A stretch of 64,000 nucleotides of DNA from Oceanobacillus massiliensis str. N'diop (lineage in GTDB: Bacteria; Bacillota; Bacilli; Bacillales; Amphibacillaceae). The notes under the pieces are model-generated. The model was not told the origin of the DNA. It searched no databases and saw only the letters and a program-made list of their open reading frames with translations. The stretch lies in assembly GCF_000285495.1 (NCBI RefSeq), contig NZ_HE610977.1, positions 384,150-448,149 on the forward strand, in the 5' to 3' direction. This document shows positions 36,421 through 45,509 of this stretch, piece by piece; position 1 is the stretch's first letter, and each line of letters begins with the position of its first letter. Both the position numbers and the translations under genes were made by a program.

Positions 36421-37644
36421 TTAAGAAACCATTTTTTCCTGACTGTTATTTTCATCAATAAATTTAAAATAGGATAAACATATCCCTGCTAAGGAAACTC
36501 CACTAATCAATAGACCAATTAAAAGGTACAATGGTCTGACACCAAACACTTCACTTAATACACCACCAACAAGCACTCCTAACGGCATAACGCCCCTTAT
36601 AATTAGCAAGCGAACTGAAAACACTTTACCCATTAGGTCATTAGGTACAGCTTTTTGAATGATGGTTGTATTATGGATGTTAAAAATAGCCATTACTATA
36701 CCTGCGATAGTTTCTGTTGCTATTGCTAAAGGGATACTATAATTAAAGCATAGTGCAATGTAGGTTAGCCCACCTATAAAAAGGGAACCAAGCATGAGAT
36801 ATCTACGGCTTTTATATTTAATTCGAGTTACTAAGATAGTACCTAGTATGTATCCAATAGGAAATCCAGCCATGAAATATCCATATTCAGCATATGTCCC
36901 ACCCAATCCTTCCGTAATGTATGGCAGAGTAGTAACCATCGTCACTCCTACCCCAAATTGAACAAAGGCTAAAAAAAACCCTAACCAAACAATAATTTTT
37001 TGAGAAAAGAAAAAAGATATCCCTTCCATGAAATCGGCTAACCATGTTTTTCTAACTTCTATATTTTTTCTTTTTTCCTGTATAAAAAGTAATGTAAAAC
37101 CACTCATCATTAGCAAAGAACTCACAAGAATAAGGGTGAGATGAACACCAGTATACTCTATTACTATTCCAGCTACTATAGGGGATAAAAAGGTCATTAA
37201 ACGGACTGTTCCATCAATGTAAGCATTTGCTGATTGTAATTGATCTTTTCCAACAATAGTTGGCGTAATTGCATGATTAGCAGGAACATAAAAGGGCGTG
37301 ATTAAACCGACTACGCACTGAACAGCATAAATGTGCCAAACTTCAAGGTTTCCTGATATTAATGCAGCTAACGGGATGACAAATACAGCTCCCCTTGTCC
37401 ATTGTGAGAATATCATTATCCATTTTCTGCTCCAACGGTCAATATAGGGACCAATAAAAAGTTGCAGAATCAGTGATGGTAAAAAGTACAAAAGCCACAT
37501 ACTTCCAAGTGCCAGAGTTGAACCTGTAAGTTGAAAGATTAATATTGAATTGCAAAAGGTACCAAATGCTCCACCAAGCTCGGATATTCCATTTCCTATC
37601 CATGTAGATACAAACGAACGATTCCTAAATAGAGAAGGATTCAT
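36421..37644 (-). CDS. MFS efflux transporter, MefA/EntS-like
   Basis: About 407 residues, roughly 12 helices, in the MFS group that includes macrolide (Mef) exporters. Seen: LFRNRSFVSTWIGNGISELGGAFG, FIGPYIDRWSRKWIMIFSQWTRG (the loop 2-3 motif) and the helix 10 region HNTTIIQKAVPNDLMGKVFSVR typical for this group. It starts at 37644 behind AAAGGAG, overlapping the end of the ArsR-type regulator gene, so the pair forms one operon and the regulator probably controls its own exporter. Confidence 0.83.
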   Translation of the reverse strand: MNPSLFRNRSFVSTWIGNGISELGGAFGTFCNSILIFQLTGSTLALGSMWLLYFLPSLILQLFIGPYIDRWSRKWIMIFSQWTRGAVFVIPLAALISGNLEVWHIYAVQCVVGLITPFYVPANHAITPTIVGKDQLQSANAYIDGTVRLMTFLSPIVAGIVIEYTGVHLTLILVSSLLMMSGFTLLFIQEKRKNIEVRKTWLADFMEGISFFFSQKIIVWLGFFLAFVQFGVGVTMVTTLPYITEGLGGTYAEYGYFMAGFPIGYILGTILVTRIKYKSRRYLMLGSLFIGGLTYIALCFNYSIPLAIATETIAGIVMAIFNIHNTTIIQKAVPNDLMGKVFSVRLLIIRGVMPLGVLVGGVLSEVFGVRPLYLLIGLLISGVSLAGICLSYFKFIDENNSQEKMVS

Positions 37645-37655
37645 GATTTCTCCTT

Positions 37656-38702
37656 TCATGATTGTTTTATATACTGTTCTAGTTCCTTGAAAAGTAGTTC
37701 TATTACATTTCCTTTTAAGGAATATTTCCCCTCTGTTATATCAACCAATTTAGCTGCACGTAAAATTTTCAGATGATGATGAATGGTAGTTTTTCCTATG
37801 TTTAATTGATCGGTGAGTTCTTGCAATGATTGGTTATTTTCCGATAACAACTTTATTAAGCGAAGTCTAAGCTCATCACCCAACGCCTTATGCTTCAGAA
37901 CTAAAAAGTTATTTGGCATATATTTATCATCTGGTGAAAGACTTTCATTCGCTACTGGATAGTAGAAGACTTTTGTATCTTCTATGTCTGCTTCAATATT
38001 CCAAGGACGATAGACATATTGAGAAATAAGTAATACCTTATGTACACTTGGTTCAGGAACATAATTTATTCCTCCAGTTGCCCACTGGACAAGCTCTTCA
38101 GGCGACAGCTTTTCTTTCATCTGCTTTTTGGACTCGTAATCGGTTCGTAAAATTTGAACCGTTCGTTCTATATCTGGGCTTATCACTGCTTCATACCAAA
38201 ATGTCATAACGTCCATCAGATGTTTTTTTAGTTTTTGGGTGTCCGTTGTACTAATGAACTCTATATACTTGGGGAAAAATGGGTTATCGTGTGTTATCCT
38301 TTTAAGTTCTGATCTAGCATTTTCATCTCCAGCCGCAGCTTTTTTTCTTATGTGCTGAAACTTCTCCCCGATATATGGCAGACAGATAAATTTAAAGTTT
38401 ATATCTTCCAACAAATCGATACTGTTGCAGAATTCATCGAGTGTATTGCTTTCATCGTGGTGGAGCAATTGTAACAGTGCTTTCCAGGTATCATTTTTCT
38501 CGACGTAATCTAAATGATGGCTAAGATTTTCAGATAATGATTCTCTGAGCTTTTTCCAATAATTTGCTGGTTTATCTAAAGTGTTTATTAATCGGGAATT
38601 CGTTACCGCCGCTATCCCAAGAGCACATTCCCATAAAGGAGAATAAGTAAATTGAACCTCGTATGTCTCTCTTTTTCTGCTTGTTGCCTGTAATATTTCC
38701 AA
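37656..38702 (-). CDS. ArsR-family regulator with long N-terminal DUF5937-type domain
   Basis: A 348-residue regulator. The first ~250 residues (VQFTYSPLWECALGIAAVTN...) form a domain often found before ArsR helix-turn-helix regions. The C-terminal wing, residues ~265-345, has LKHKALGDELRLRLIKLLSENNQSLQELTDQLNIGKTTIHHHLKILRAAKLV. No metal-binding ELCVC motif is seen, so it probably senses a small organic ligand. It starts with TTG after GAGGTG. Directly upstream of and overlapping the MFS exporter gene, so it likely regulates that exporter. Confidence 0.82.
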   Translation of the reverse strand: MEILQATSRKRETYEVQFTYSPLWECALGIAAVTNSRLINTLDKPANYWKKLRESLSENLSHHLDYVEKNDTWKALLQLLHHDESNTLDEFCNSIDLLEDINFKFICLPYIGEKFQHIRKKAAAGDENARSELKRITHDNPFFPKYIEFISTTDTQKLKKHLMDVMTFWYEAVISPDIERTVQILRTDYESKKQMKEKLSPEELVQWATGGINYVPEPSVHKVLLISQYVYRPWNIEADIEDTKVFYYPVANESLSPDDKYMPNNFLVLKHKALGDELRLRLIKLLSENNQSLQELTDQLNIGKTTIHHHLKILRAAKLVDITEGKYSLKGNVIELLFKELEQYIKQS

Positions 38703-38772
38703 AAAATCACCTCTAATAAATATTCTTGTTGGAATGGATTATACAGAAATACAGCTCTTAGTTCAAATATTA

Positions 38773-38789
38773 TTGAATATATTATTCAA
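38773..38789. promoter_or_regulatory. Candidate operator of the ArsR-MFS operon
   Basis: TTGAATATATTATTCAA is a perfect inverted repeat (7-bp arms, 3-bp spacer) about 70 bp upstream of the regulator start, within AT-rich promoter-like DNA. Confidence 0.45.
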
Positions 38790-38979
38790 TTATTATCGAA
38801 TTACTTCTCCTTTCAACGAAATATAAACAACAAAAAAACGTAGTTGATTTTTATAAGTAATCAATACGTTTCCCCATTTTCTTCTATTGAAGAATGATTA
38901 AAAATTATCTCATTCCTGTTACTCAAACCTCTCCCGTTAATACAATGAGTTCAGCAAACCGGCAATTAAACCTTATTTG

Positions 38980-39023
38980 AACTTTATTACTTAAAGTATT
39001 AAACTTTATTACTTAAATTATTA
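38980..39023. repeat. 22-bp tandem duplication
   Basis: Two units of AACTTTATTACTTAAA plus KTATTA differ at one base and run into the stop codon of the next gene. The 38790-38979 stretch before it has no gene. Confidence 0.6.
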
Positions 39024-39674
39024 TAGTAACTTAAAATCAAAAGCATTTTTCTCAACAGAAATTTTTTCCTTGTTACTTTTAATTATTATATCGAAATTAT
39101 TACTATATGTATGCATAAAAACCTCGTACTGAATGCGTCGCTCATTGTGAGATTGCCTTAAATAATTGATTTCCGTTCGTCTTTCCTTTATGTCCCGCCC
39201 TAACCGTCTCTCAAGTTCCGTATCACCATCTGTATAAAAATAAATTAAAAGATCAAATAGCTCAGGATTAGCAAAAGCAACGCTCATACCTTCAACAATG
39301 GTTAATTCCTTCTGTGAAGAGAGGATTTCACTTTTTAAATAATGAGTGTCAATCGTGAGCAAATTCATATTTTCTTTTAGCATCAATACATCTCTTTCTA
39401 AGGAAGGTATATGATGTGCCGCGGGATGGCATGCTGTCATTTTATAATGATGTAACTTCCCTTTATGTTTGTAATCTATCAATGCATATTTTCGTAAAGA
39501 AGAATTCACTATATATGGGTCTGTATTAAGATAGTTTACATCGTACTTTATCTCTTCCATTAACATATTTGCAAAAGTCGTTTTTCCAGCAGCTCCATGA
39601 CCAGAAATCCCAATAATCAGCCTTTTATCCGAACTATTTATCCAACGCATTACTTCTTGTATTAATGTGTTCAT
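39021..39674 (-). CDS. P-loop kinase, uridine kinase-like
   Basis: About 217 residues. Walker A GISGHGAAGKTTFAN at ~23-37, followed by LNTDPYIVNS, the acceptor region HPAAHHIPSLERDVLML, EGMSVAFANPELFDLLIYFYTD, and a lid RLGRDIKERR. This is the uridine kinase/phosphoribulokinase fold, but the phosphate acceptor is unknown. GAGGG before tandem ATGs; I use 39674. Alone in its transcription unit within the accessory block. Confidence 0.75.
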   Translation of the reverse strand: MNTLIQEVMRWINSSDKRLIIGISGHGAAGKTTFANMLMEEIKYDVNYLNTDPYIVNSSLRKYALIDYKHKGKLHHYKMTACHPAAHHIPSLERDVLMLKENMNLLTIDTHYLKSEILSSQKELTIVEGMSVAFANPELFDLLIYFYTDGDTELERRLGRDIKERRTEINYLRQSHNERRIQYEVFMHTYSNNFDIIIKSNKEKISVEKNAFDFKLL

Positions 39675-39800
39675 CATTTACCCTCTTTTCTACAATCTCT
39701 CTTTTATTTTGTGAAAGAGAGCCTTTGCATAATACAGAAACACCGAATTTAACTTGTTTCGTAAACCTATCTCATTATCTCAATATCTATGTCCGTAACT

Positions 39801-40346
39801 TTATTTCCAATCTGCAGCTAAAAGCCCATAAATAATTTCGTCTTCATAATGATCATGTAACCATTCCGCCTGTCTTATTCTTCCTTCTTCTAAAAATCCA
39901 AAACGCTTTGGAAGAGCTTTGCTACGTTCATTTCCAGCTGCAATATAAGCTTCAATCCGATTAAGTCCAAGTTCTAAAAAGCCATAATCTATAACTGCTT
40001 TAAAAGCCCTCGACATGATGCCTTTCCGTTGAAAATCTTTACCAAGCCAATAGCCCAGTTCCCCTACCCCATTGATTTTTTCAATGTCATTAAATCCTAT
40101 GGTACCAGCAATTTTTCCTTTATACATAATAGCAAACCACATAGGATATCCGCGGTTTTCTGCTAACCCTCGAATTCTTAGTTTTAAACTTTCATCAGTA
40201 TCTGCTTTACTTTCAACAGAATCCACCCAAGTAATCCATTTTTTTAGGTGCGACTTTGAATCAATTAGTAAATTATAAAATTCCTCGTCATCATCCTCAG
40301 TGAACAATCTTAAAGAAACTTCTTCATCGATTATATGCTTCAACAA
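39801..40346 (-). CDS. RimL/RimJ-type GNAT acetyltransferase
   Basis: A 181-residue enzyme of the ribosomal-protein-serine acetyltransferase kind (YdaF-like). Motifs: VSLRLFTEDDDEEFYNLL, GELGYWLGKDFQRKGIMSRAFKAVIDYGF (acetyl-CoA site), LNRIEAYIAAGNERSKALPKRFGFLEEG. It starts with TTG at 40346, nine bases after GGAGG. The true target could be a ribosomal protein or a small amine. Confidence 0.8.
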   Translation of the reverse strand: MLKHIIDEEVSLRLFTEDDDEEFYNLLIDSKSHLKKWITWVDSVESKADTDESLKLRIRGLAENRGYPMWFAIMYKGKIAGTIGFNDIEKINGVGELGYWLGKDFQRKGIMSRAFKAVIDYGFLELGLNRIEAYIAAGNERSKALPKRFGFLEEGRIRQAEWLHDHYEDEIIYGLLAADWK

Positions 40347-40549
40347 ATCTTTTCGCCTCCATGACCTTTCTATACCTCAATCAATAATTAATTTTTTACA
40401 TTCTTAAATAAATCCAAAACATAGGTGTATATGTATACTCGGGATAGAAACTCGCCCCCGCGGGACTTGGTTTCGTCAGCTATAATCACTTATATCTTTT
40501 CTTGAATAAAACAGAGACATTTGCATCCTTTTGAATGTAATAGGGTTTA

Positions 40550-41134
40550 TTATTTTCCTTTATAAAAACGTAAATAAATCATTAACATCTGTATGTATAC
40601 ATAAACGTAAATGATTCCTATTCCCATGATGAATTCTTTTGGCACTTTGGAATTTTCCAAGGTATGGTCAATTCCTAACCGAAAAGCATATGAACTGGAT
40701 TTTCGCAAGTGCCAAGGTGAGGTGACTATAACCGCATTTTTCAATCCTCTCTCATGCATTATTTCTCGGGATTTTACCAAATTTTCATAAGTGCTCCTTG
40801 CTTTCGTTTCTCGTATGATTTGTCTACCATCCACTTCTAATTTGGCTAAGGCTAGTGCCATGACATCTGCCTCAACATGATTATTTGCTACAGATGCACC
40901 CGAACAAATAACAACTTCAGCAATTCCAGCGTGATAAAGCTCCGCTGCTTTATTGATCCGTTCTCGCAAAATTGGAGACATGCTTCCATCCTTATTTGCG
41001 GGATAACCAAGTACAATCATAACATCTCTTTTTTGCCCATGATTATAACCCGCTTTTTTAAAATGCATACGAATAAACATAAACTCCACCATAAAGCACA
41101 TTAAAATTAAGCATAAAATATACAATCCTATCAT
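40550..41134 (-). CDS. DUF218 (YdcF/SanA-like) membrane protein
   Basis: A 194-residue protein with an N-terminal helix (GLYILCLILMCFMVEFMFI) and a DUF218 domain: DVMIVLGYPANKDGSMSPILRERINKAAELYHAG, VVICSGASVANNHVEADVMA, TYENLVKSREIM and VTSPWHLRKSSSYAFRLG. It also has a hydrophobic C-terminus. Members are linked to envelope integrity, with no settled reaction. GGAGGAG lies before the ATG. Confidence 0.82.
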   Translation of the reverse strand: MIGLYILCLILMCFMVEFMFIRMHFKKAGYNHGQKRDVMIVLGYPANKDGSMSPILRERINKAAELYHAGIAEVVICSGASVANNHVEADVMALALAKLEVDGRQIIRETKARSTYENLVKSREIMHERGLKNAVIVTSPWHLRKSSSYAFRLGIDHTLENSKVPKEFIMGIGIIYVYVYIQMLMIYLRFYKGK

Positions 41135-41301
41135 TTAACATATCTCCTCCCTTTCTATCAATCAGTAGATAAAAAACTTTGTATTGGGTACACCACAGAT
41201 ATAATAGCCACTGTTCCGTATACAATGAATATCGGGAGAATTAAGTCTACTATTAGTAAAAACTTCATTTTAAATATCAATACTATATTCCCCTAATCAA
41301 G

Positions 41302-41520
41302 TTAGTCAGTATCTTTACCGCTTCTATACTCTAGAATGTCACCAGGCTGGCATTCCAACACCTCACAAATAGCCTCTAAGGTTGAAAATCTGATAGCCTT
41401 TGCCTTTCCATTTTTTAATATAGAAATATTAGCCATCGTTATCCCAACCCTATTTGAGAGCTCAGTTACACTCATTTTCCTTTTTGCTAACATCACATCA
41501 ATATTGATTATAATTGCCAT
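41302..41520 (-). CDS. XRE-family helix-turn-helix regulator (YozG-like)
   Basis: A 72-residue DNA-binding protein that is almost wholly one HTH domain: INIDVMLAKRKMSVTELSNRVGITMANISILKNGKAKAIRFSTLEAICEVLECQPGDIL. The start at 41520 follows GAGGTG. It comes directly after a DUF2975 membrane protein gene, an arrangement shared with the yoaS-yozG pair of Bacillus subtilis. It probably represses its own operon. Confidence 0.87.
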   Translation of the reverse strand: MAIIINIDVMLAKRKMSVTELSNRVGITMANISILKNGKAKAIRFSTLEAICEVLECQPGDILEYRSGKDTD

Positions 41521-41530
41521 TGTTTTCACC

Positions 41531-42007
41531 TCAAACTGTTAAATCATTCTCTGACTTTATATCTATAGCATTTCTTAATAGTTTCTGAAGAACTCCAGCA
41601 AATACTGCTATAACAACTGAGGCAAAAATTATTATAAAGCCGATAATTGCTATTCCTGGATGTAAAGCACTTTGTGACATAAGTAAGATGGACCCAATTA
41701 CATACAAGATACTTATAATAACCGCACAATACTTAATTAGGTTTAAAGAATTTACAGATGACTCTGAAAAGGCATCTTCATTGTCAATGAACCTTAAAAG
41801 TCTTATAGCCTGGTATAAAGAGATAAAAAGCGGGATTGCAGTTAAATACAAACCAATTAAAACGGGATACTGTAAATATGCAAACTCTGGAAACATTTCT
41901 GCCGTATCATTTGCCAACCACGGCAGTAAAAAAATACACAAAGCAAGTACGATAACTCCAATAAGAAAAACAGCGGTCTTTAAGAAAATTGTTGATCCTC
42001 TTTTCAT
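41531..42007 (-). CDS. DUF2975 membrane protein
   Basis: A 158-residue protein with four hydrophobic helices: FLIGVIVLALCIFLLPWLA, YPVLIGLYLTAIPLFISLYQAIRLL, LIKYCAVIISILYVIGSILL and GFIIIFASVVIAVFAGVLQKLL. It has DUF2975 features such as FIDNEDAFSESSVNSLNLIKYCA between helices 2 and 3. It is always next to an XRE regulator of the type encoded 10 bp downstream. Role unknown; perhaps a membrane sensor for the regulator. Confidence 0.83.
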   Translation of the reverse strand: MKRGSTIFLKTAVFLIGVIVLALCIFLLPWLANDTAEMFPEFAYLQYPVLIGLYLTAIPLFISLYQAIRLLRFIDNEDAFSESSVNSLNLIKYCAVIISILYVIGSILLMSQSALHPGIAIIGFIIIFASVVIAVFAGVLQKLLRNAIDIKSENDLTV

Positions 42008-42134
42008 TAAAAAGGCACCTCACTTATTAACTGATAAATTTATCTTATTATAATTATTATTGATTTTCAATAAATTTTTATCGTTTTTTATATTATTGTT
42101 GTTATAAATGTATCCTTCAATTTCAGGTAAAAAT

Positions 42135-42167
42135 AAAAGCATTCCTATATCACAAAGAAATGCTTTT
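42135..42167 (-). terminator. Hairpin terminator in the 42008-42552 gap
   Basis: AAAAGCATTTC and GAATGCTTTT on the minus strand are followed by TATTTTT. The gap has no other supported feature; a 48-codon hydrophobic ORF at 42349-42495 (+) lacks a ribosome binding site. Confidence 0.55.
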
Positions 42168-42552
42168 AAACTTTAACTTTCTCATAATTATTAATCCTTC
42201 TTAAACTATACTACCCAATTAATTTAAGAACCGAATTTTCTTAATTAAACCATATTTTAGCATATAATCGTATAAAGCCTATGTAGTTTTCTGAACGGGA
42301 TAAAAATGATATACAAAAAACCAATACAATAACACCCTCTATCGCACGATGACAATATCCATTGTCAAGATGTTATTAGGGGTGCTATTTGCAATGCTAG
42401 TTCTGGCTTATTCTGTTATAGAAATGTTAACATATCAACAAAAAATGGCCTGCTATTTACTATGCTGCATCTATGCGAATTCATATGCTATTTAGGTGTT
42501 TCTCCATAAAAGCGGAACTATTAGTTTTAAAGGAAGTAGCTTTTTTCCATAT

Positions 42553-43566
42553 CTATCCAACAGACCTTTTCTTTTTATTCTTCTTGCTCCAAACGAGGAT
42601 AGAAGTTACAGCCAATGTCCCTAGTATAATCGGTTCTCTCTTTAATCGATTATCTTTACTGCAAAAAACGTCCTTTACGATTAGATTCATATTCTGAGGT
42701 CTTTCTGCAAGCCTTCGCATGAAATAACCGAACCAGTCATTGCCGAATGGAATATAGGTGCAGAAATTATACCCCTCTGCAGCAAGGTCATAATGCATTT
42801 CCGTTCTAAAACCATAAAGCATTTGAAACTCAAATTTTTCTGTTGGAATATTATTTTCCTCAATGAATTGTTTTAACTCGTCAATAATCCTGTGGTCATG
42901 TGTGGCAATGGAAGTAAACGAATCTCCAAGCAGCCTCATTTTTGCCAACTGTATGAAATTCCGGTCAATCTCTGCTTTTGTCTGAAAAGCGACGGACACA
43001 TTTTCCTTATAAGCACCTTTAACAAGACGAATCCGCACTTCTTTAAGCTGTTCAAGATCCTCTTCGGCACGATATAAATAGGATTGAATTACCGTTCCAA
43101 CGTTGCTGTATTCCTTGTGCAGCTCCTTCAATACATCTAAAGTTTTATCATAATGGACATATTTTTCCATATCAATATTGATGAACAGACGATACTTCTC
43201 TGCCGTTTCCAGAATCTCTTTCATATTCGCAATACAGAATTCCTGATCAATATCCAAACCAAGCTGTGTCAATTTTACTGATAGATGACAGTCCAGATTT
43301 TCATCATATATTCGATCCAGAATCCGAATGATTCCTCTCTTCGCTTCTGTTGCCTCCAGCTTATCCGTTACAAACTCGCCCAAATTATCCAGCGTACAGC
43401 AAATATGATGTTGATTGAGCTCCTTAACGATATCGACTACGCTTTCGAGATCAGTACCAGCCACAAACTTTTCTGCTCCGAGGCGGAATCCCCATCTTTT
43501 CGCATTGGCATTCAGCAATCTATTATTTGATAAACCAATAAAGAAATCTCTTGTTAGATTAGGCAT
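42553..43566 (-). CDS. putB: Proline dehydrogenase
   Basis: FAD-dependent oxidation of proline to P5C, the first step in proline use. 337 residues, the single-domain Gram-positive type. Seen: SVKLTQLGLDID, VIQSYLYRAEEDL, VRIRLVKGAYKE, FTSIATHDHRIIDELKQFI, FEFQMLYGFRTE and YIPFGNDWFGYFMRRLAERP, matching the substrate and FAD-binding strands. After the core there is a short hydrophobic tail (ILGTLAVTSILVW followed by KKNKKKRS), which could be a C-terminal membrane anchor. The start at 43566 follows GGAGG. Downstream gene of the sigma-54 operon with P5C dehydrogenase. Confidence 0.92.
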   Translation of the reverse strand: MPNLTRDFFIGLSNNRLLNANAKRWGFRLGAEKFVAGTDLESVVDIVKELNQHHICCTLDNLGEFVTDKLEATEAKRGIIRILDRIYDENLDCHLSVKLTQLGLDIDQEFCIANMKEILETAEKYRLFINIDMEKYVHYDKTLDVLKELHKEYSNVGTVIQSYLYRAEEDLEQLKEVRIRLVKGAYKENVSVAFQTKAEIDRNFIQLAKMRLLGDSFTSIATHDHRIIDELKQFIEENNIPTEKFEFQMLYGFRTEMHYDLAAEGYNFCTYIPFGNDWFGYFMRRLAERPQNMNLIVKDVFCSKDNRLKREPIILGTLAVTSILVWSKKNKKKRSVG

Positions 43567-43672
43567 GTCATGACCTCCATTAAAAAGTGACAATCGTTCC
43601 ATTAGAAAGTCACCTTCTGCAAATTAAAAGATAATTCGCGGCAAGCATCCCCATACTTGCCGCAACGTATTG

Positions 43673-45220
43673 CTAGAATGTTTCAGAGACAACCTTCGCC
43701 TCGAGGAAATGCTGCAGATAATCTGGTCCGCCGGCTTTGGAATCCGTACCAGACATTTTAAAGCCGCCAAATGGCTGATAGCCTACGATTGCTGCCGTAC
43801 AGCCCCGATTGAAATATAAGTTACCTACATGGAACTCATAACGTGCACGGTTAAGATGTTCACGATTATTGGAAATTACTGCACCTGTGAGTCCATATTC
43901 TGTGTTATTTGCAATCTCAAGTAATTCATCAAAATCCTTGGCTTTTGCAAAAGCAACGACTGGTCCAAATATTTCTTCCTGCATGATTCTCGCCTTTGGA
44001 TCAAGATCTTTAAAGATGGTCGGATAGACAAAGAATCCTTCCGAATCATCGACTTCCCCGCCATATACCAGTTCGCCTTCACTTTTGCCGATTTCGATAT
44101 AGTCTTTGATTTTATCGAGCTGCTTTTGATTAACGACAGCTCCCATATATACATTGCCTTCAGCGGGATTGCCGACCGTTAATTCTTTTGTCAGTTCAAT
44201 AGATTTCTCGAGCACTTCATCGTAGACTTCCTGATGGATGACAGCCCTTGAGCATGCAGAGCACTTCTGACCCGAGAATCCAAAAGCAGAATTTACAATT
44301 GCATCTGCGGCTAGATCAAGATCGGCATCCTTATCCACAATAATCGTGTCTTTCCCGCCCATCTCTGCTACAACACGTTTAAGAAATTGCTGACCTTCCT
44401 GAACTTTGGCAGCCCTTTCGATAATACGTATCCCGGTAGCTCGTGAACCTGTGAAATTGATAAACCTTGTCTCCTTATGATCGACAAGATAGTCACCAAT
44501 CTCCGCTGGATCACCCGGTACAAAGTTAAGAATCCCTTTAGGCAGGCCTGCCTCTTCCAATACCTCAACCAATTTATACGCAATAACCGGTGTGTTTTCA
44601 GATGGCTTCAAAAGTACCGGATTTCCGGCAACAATTGGTGCCGCTACGGTTCCGCAAACAATCGCAAATGCAAAGTTCCACGGCGGAATGGTCACACCAG
44701 GACCCATTGGCTGATAAAAATAATCATTATGCTCTGCCTCATGATCGACCAATTTCTTACCTTCAGCAAGTTCAATCATTTGGCGTGCATAATATTCCAG
44801 AAAATCTATCCCTTCTGCAGTATCACCATCCGCCTGGTTCCAAGGCTTGCCGGCGTCATACACGAGCCACGCAGAGAATTCATGCTTACGTCTCCTTACA
44901 ATCGCCGCGGCACGATACAGGACATCTGCACGTTCTTTCGCTGACCATTTTTTCCAAGTTTTAAAGGCTTCAAGAGCTGCCTCAAATGCTTGGTCGACAT
45001 GTTCCTTTGTAGCTTTTGAAACCTTTCCCACTACCAGATCTTTATTAGAAGGACTAACTGAAACCAGCTTGTCATCAGTAAATATCTTTTCCCCATTAAT
45101 GACCAATGGATATTCTTTCCCCAACTCACCTCTGACCGTCTCAAGTGCTGCTTCAAAATATTTACGGTTTGAATCTTCACTAAAATCGGTAAACGGTTCA
45201 TGTTTAAATGGCAATACCAT
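43673..45220 (-). CDS. rocA: 1-pyrroline-5-carboxylate dehydrogenase
   Basis: NAD-dependent oxidation of glutamate semialdehyde to glutamate, the second step of proline and arginine use. 515 residues, standard RocA/PutC length. Seen: [41 protein letters not shown], the catalytic Glu in [14 protein letters not shown] and the catalytic Cys in [19 protein letters not shown] precedes the ATG. First gene of the operon; its promoter is a -24/-12 sigma-54 site at 45313-45330. Confidence 0.95.
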   Translation of the reverse strand: MVLPFKHEPFTDFSEDSNRKYFEAALETVRGELGKEYPLVINGEKIFTDDKLVSVSPSNKDLVVGKVSKATKEHVDQAFEAALEAFKTWKKWSAKERADVLYRAAAIVRRRKHEFSAWLVYDAGKPWNQADGDTAEGIDFLEYYARQMIELAEGKKLVDHEAEHNDYFYQPMGPGVTIPPWNFAFAIVCGTVAAPIVAGNPVLLKPSENTPVIAYKLVEVLEEAGLPKGILNFVPGDPAEIGDYLVDHKETRFINFTGSRATGIRIIERAAKVQEGQQFLKRVVAEMGGKDTIIVDKDADLDLAADAIVNSAFGFSGQKCSACSRAVIHQEVYDEVLEKSIELTKELTVGNPAEGNVYMGAVVNQKQLDKIKDYIEIGKSEGELVYGGEVDDSEGFFVYPTIFKDLDPKARIMQEEIFGPVVAFAKAKDFDELLEIANNTEYGLTGAVISNNREHLNRARYEFHVGNLYFNRGCTAAIVGYQPFGGFKMSGTDSKAGGPDYLQHFLEAKVVSETF

Positions 45221-45312
45221 ATAAAAACCTCCTAAGAATAGAATTGTTGTTTGCTAGAGTGAATTTATTAATCATCTAGTATATCTTTAAAAAACACTCT
45301 TTCACATTTATA

Positions 45313-45330
45313 TAGCAAAATCCGTGCCAA
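45313..45330 (-). promoter_or_regulatory. Sigma-54 (-24/-12) promoter for rocA-putB
   Basis: TTGGCACGGATTTTGCTA on the minus strand matches the sigma-54 consensus TGGCACG-N4-TTGC almost perfectly, about 95 bp before rocA. The divergent gene encodes a sigma-54 activator, which supports the call. Confidence 0.9.
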
Positions 45331-45429
45331 TTACTCTATCAATCCATCATTTTTGTCTGTACGCCTTGATTCACCTAGATAAATAAATTTTTTACCATAT
45401 CAAAATAGAAGGAACTGTCTGAATATAGT

Positions 45430-45478
45430 TGTAAATTTTATTTACACTGTTGTAAACTAGTTATACAGCGGTGTAAAC
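45430..45478. promoter_or_regulatory. TGTAAA site array with 21-bp spacing, likely activator sites
   Basis: TGTAAA occurs at 45430, 45451 and 45472, exactly 21 bp apart (two helical turns). The first copy is half of the perfect inverted repeat TGTAAATTTTATTTACA (45430-45446). The array is 100-150 bp upstream of the sigma-54 promoter, the usual place for enhancer sites, and also overlaps the activator gene's own start region. Confidence 0.6.
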
Positions 45479-45509
45479 AGTGACAAATCTTTTAGCTGAG
45501 GTGATTTTG

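Noticed and set aside
42349-42495. 48-codon hydrophobic ORF
   Set aside because: No ribosome binding site or promoter, and no known family; too weak to call a gene.
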